From positions 1 to 15,311 of the forward strand of contig NZ_CAUHPG010000034.1 of NCBI RefSeq assembly GCF_959608125.1: 15,311 bases of DNA, written 5' to 3'. The DNA is from an uncultured Slackia sp. Its GTDB lineage: Bacteria; Actinomycetota; Coriobacteriia; Coriobacteriales; Eggerthellaceae. The position numbers were made by a program, and so were the translations under genes. A model generated the notes under the pieces. The model was not told where the DNA came from and searched no databases. It was given only the letters and a program-made list of their open reading frames with translations. This document shows, piece by piece, positions 14,139 through 15,311 of this stretch (its first letter is position 1; each line of letters opens with the position of its first letter).

Positions 14139-15311
14139 CGGGTCTTTCCCGCGCGCGGCGCCACGCCTTCGACCAAATCGCGCACAAGGCCCTCGACGGC
14201 TTCGATCAAGCTGTGCTCTTCGCCGAGGTCGAAGTATTTCACGGGCACGGACAGCTTGGACGTCTGCGCGACGTAGCGCGCCCCGTAGCGCCGCAGCGGC
14301 GTCAACGCGTCGCGACCCACGTCGATCGGCTCGATCGTCACCTTGCCGCCCGAAGAGCTGATCAGCTTCACGCCGTGCTCGGACGCCCAGGCGCGCAGGC
14401 GCGACTTCGCGAACATGTTCTCGCACGCCTGCGGCATGGCGCCGTGGCGCTGCTTGGTCTGCTCGAGCAGCTCGTCGACGGTTTCGGGAACCTCGGCGCA
14501 CGCGAGCTTGCGGTACAGCAGCACGCGCTCGTCGGCATCGGGCACGTATTCCTCGGGGATATACGTATGCACCGGCATGTTCACCGTGATGTCGGACAGC
14601 GCCGGCGGCAGGCCCTCGCCCGCGTCGGGCTTTCCCTCGCGAGCGTCGGAGACCGCCTGACTGAGCATCTGCGCGAACAGATCGAAGCCCACGCCGCTCA
14701 TATTGCCGCTCTGTTCGGCGCCTAAAAGGCTGCCTGCGCCGCGAATCTCCAGGTCGCGCATGGCGACGCGCATGCCGCTGCCCAAATCGCGGTGCTCGTT
14801 GATCGCGTCGAGACGCGCCATGGCCTCCTCGGTCAGGCTGACGTTTTCGGGGAACATGAAGTAGGCATAGGCCTGCTGCGAGCTGCGGCCGACGCGCCCC
14901 TTGAGCTGATACATCTGAGCCAGTCCCAGACGCTGCGAATCCTCGATGATGAGCGTGTTGGTGTGCGGGTTATCGATGCCGCTTTCGATAATCGTGGTGG
15001 CCACCAGCACGTCGATCGCGCCGGCGGAGAAATCCTCCATCACGCGCTCGAGCTCTTCCTTGCTCATTTTGCCGTGCGCCACGCCCACGCGCGCCTCGGC
15101 CGCCGCCGCGCCCACGCGCGCGACCGCCTCTTCGATCGTGCGCACGCGATTGCTCACGTAATACACCTGTCCGCCGCGATTCAGCTCGCGCCTGATGGCG
15201 TCGCTCACCACGTCGACATCCCACTCGCCCACATGCACGTCCACGGGACGACGGTTGTCGGGCGGCGTGAGGATCAGGCTCATGTCGCGCACGCCCGACA
15301 GGCTCATCTGC
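14135..15311 (-). CDS. mfd: Transcription-repair coupling factor Mfd (C-terminal part, 5' end outside window)
   Basis: About 391 codons at the right edge, read from beyond 15311 to TGA 14137-14135. The first visible residues QMSLSGVRDMSLI continue mid-domain, so the upstream part is missing only because the window ends. Mfd removes RNA polymerase stalled at DNA damage and recruits UvrA. The second motor lobe is seen in VLVATTIIESGIDNP (99-113 from the first in-window Met) with the motif VI QLKGRVGRSSQQ near 133-144. DLEIRGAGSLLG then follows, in the region of the translocase motif. The C-terminal regulatory D7 domain is present in the last ~150 residues. It is followed by the coupled glucosaminidase gene, an unusual downstream partner. 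Confidence 0.95.
   Translation of the reverse strand, partial: QMSLSGVRDMSLILTPPDNRRPVDVHVGEWDVDVVSDAIRRELNRGGQVYYVSNRVRTIEEAVARVGAAAAEARVGVAHGKMSKEELERVMEDFSAGAIDVLVATTIIESGIDNPHTNTLIIEDSQRLGLAQMYQLKGRVGRSSQQAYAYFMFPENVSLTEEAMARLDAINEHRDLGSGMRVAMRDLEIRGAGSLLGAEQSGNMSGVGFDLFAQMLSQAVSDAREGKPDAGEGLPPALSDITVNMPVHTYIPEEYVPDADERVLLYRKLACAEVPETVDELLEQTKQRHGAMPQACENMFAKSRLRAWASEHGVKLISSSGGKVTIEPIDVGRDALTPLRRYGARYVAQTSKLSVPVKYFDLGEEHSLIEAVEGLVRDLVEGVAPRAGKTR

Noticed and set aside
13201..14361. Two plus-strand frames opposite the glucosaminidase gene
   Set aside because: Arg- or Ala-rich translations produced by the Lys/Ala tail read in reverse.

Overview
The window is GC-rich, gene-dense bacterial DNA with short gaps and frequent ATGA stop/start overlaps. 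Composition and gene content (a multi-cluster Fe-S protein, a lone Elp3, a glutathionylspermidine synthase-like ATP-grasp enzyme, BspA-like repeats, MoxR/VWA) suggest a Coriobacteriia/Eggerthellaceae-type anaerobic actinobacterium. That taxonomic guess is inference; no marker gene here proves it. No rRNA, tRNA, CRISPR array or clear transposase gene is visible.

Layout. (1) 2-118: tail of an unidentified gene, then a strong terminator. (2) 246-2711, + strand: a two-gene operon of a polyferredoxin-like protein and a glutathionylspermidine synthase-family ATP-grasp ligase, closed by a terminator. (3) 2928-5648: a Trm9/ALKBH8-like methyltransferase (- strand) divergent from elp3 (+ strand), with start codons only 36 bp apart and a palindrome between them. 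(4) 5770-6473: a LOG-family nucleotide hydrolase translationally coupled to a 55-aa basic protein, then a bidirectional terminator. (5) 6562-7832, - strand: a NifX/NifB-type dinitrogenase cofactor-like protein preceded by an overlapping 16-codon leader ORF, and a pRiA4b ORF-3-like protein. (6) 7833-8129: a non-coding stretch with a perfect 16-bp inverted repeat flanking 97 bp and a strong hairpin. (7) 8130-11338, - strand: a VWA/DUF2201-type protein overlapping a MoxR-like AAA ATPase; facing away is a BspA-like leucine-rich-repeat protein (11494-13131, +). (8) 13167-15311, - strand: the 3' end of mfd, coupled by ATGA to a membrane-anchored glucosaminidase with a long histone H1-like Lys/Ala tail.

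The most interesting biology is the elp3/Trm9-like pair. In eukaryotes Elp3 makes cm5U at tRNA wobble position 34 and Trm9/ALKBH8 methylates it to mcm5U; here homologues of both sit head to head, suggesting a compact bacterial version of that pathway. Other candidates are the Fe-S/ATP-grasp ligase operon (possibly a redox-linked peptide or thiol amide ligase), the MoxR-VWA-LRR cluster, the leader ORF in front of the NifX-like gene, and the inverted-repeat element that could be an operator pair, an invertible segment or a MITE remnant.
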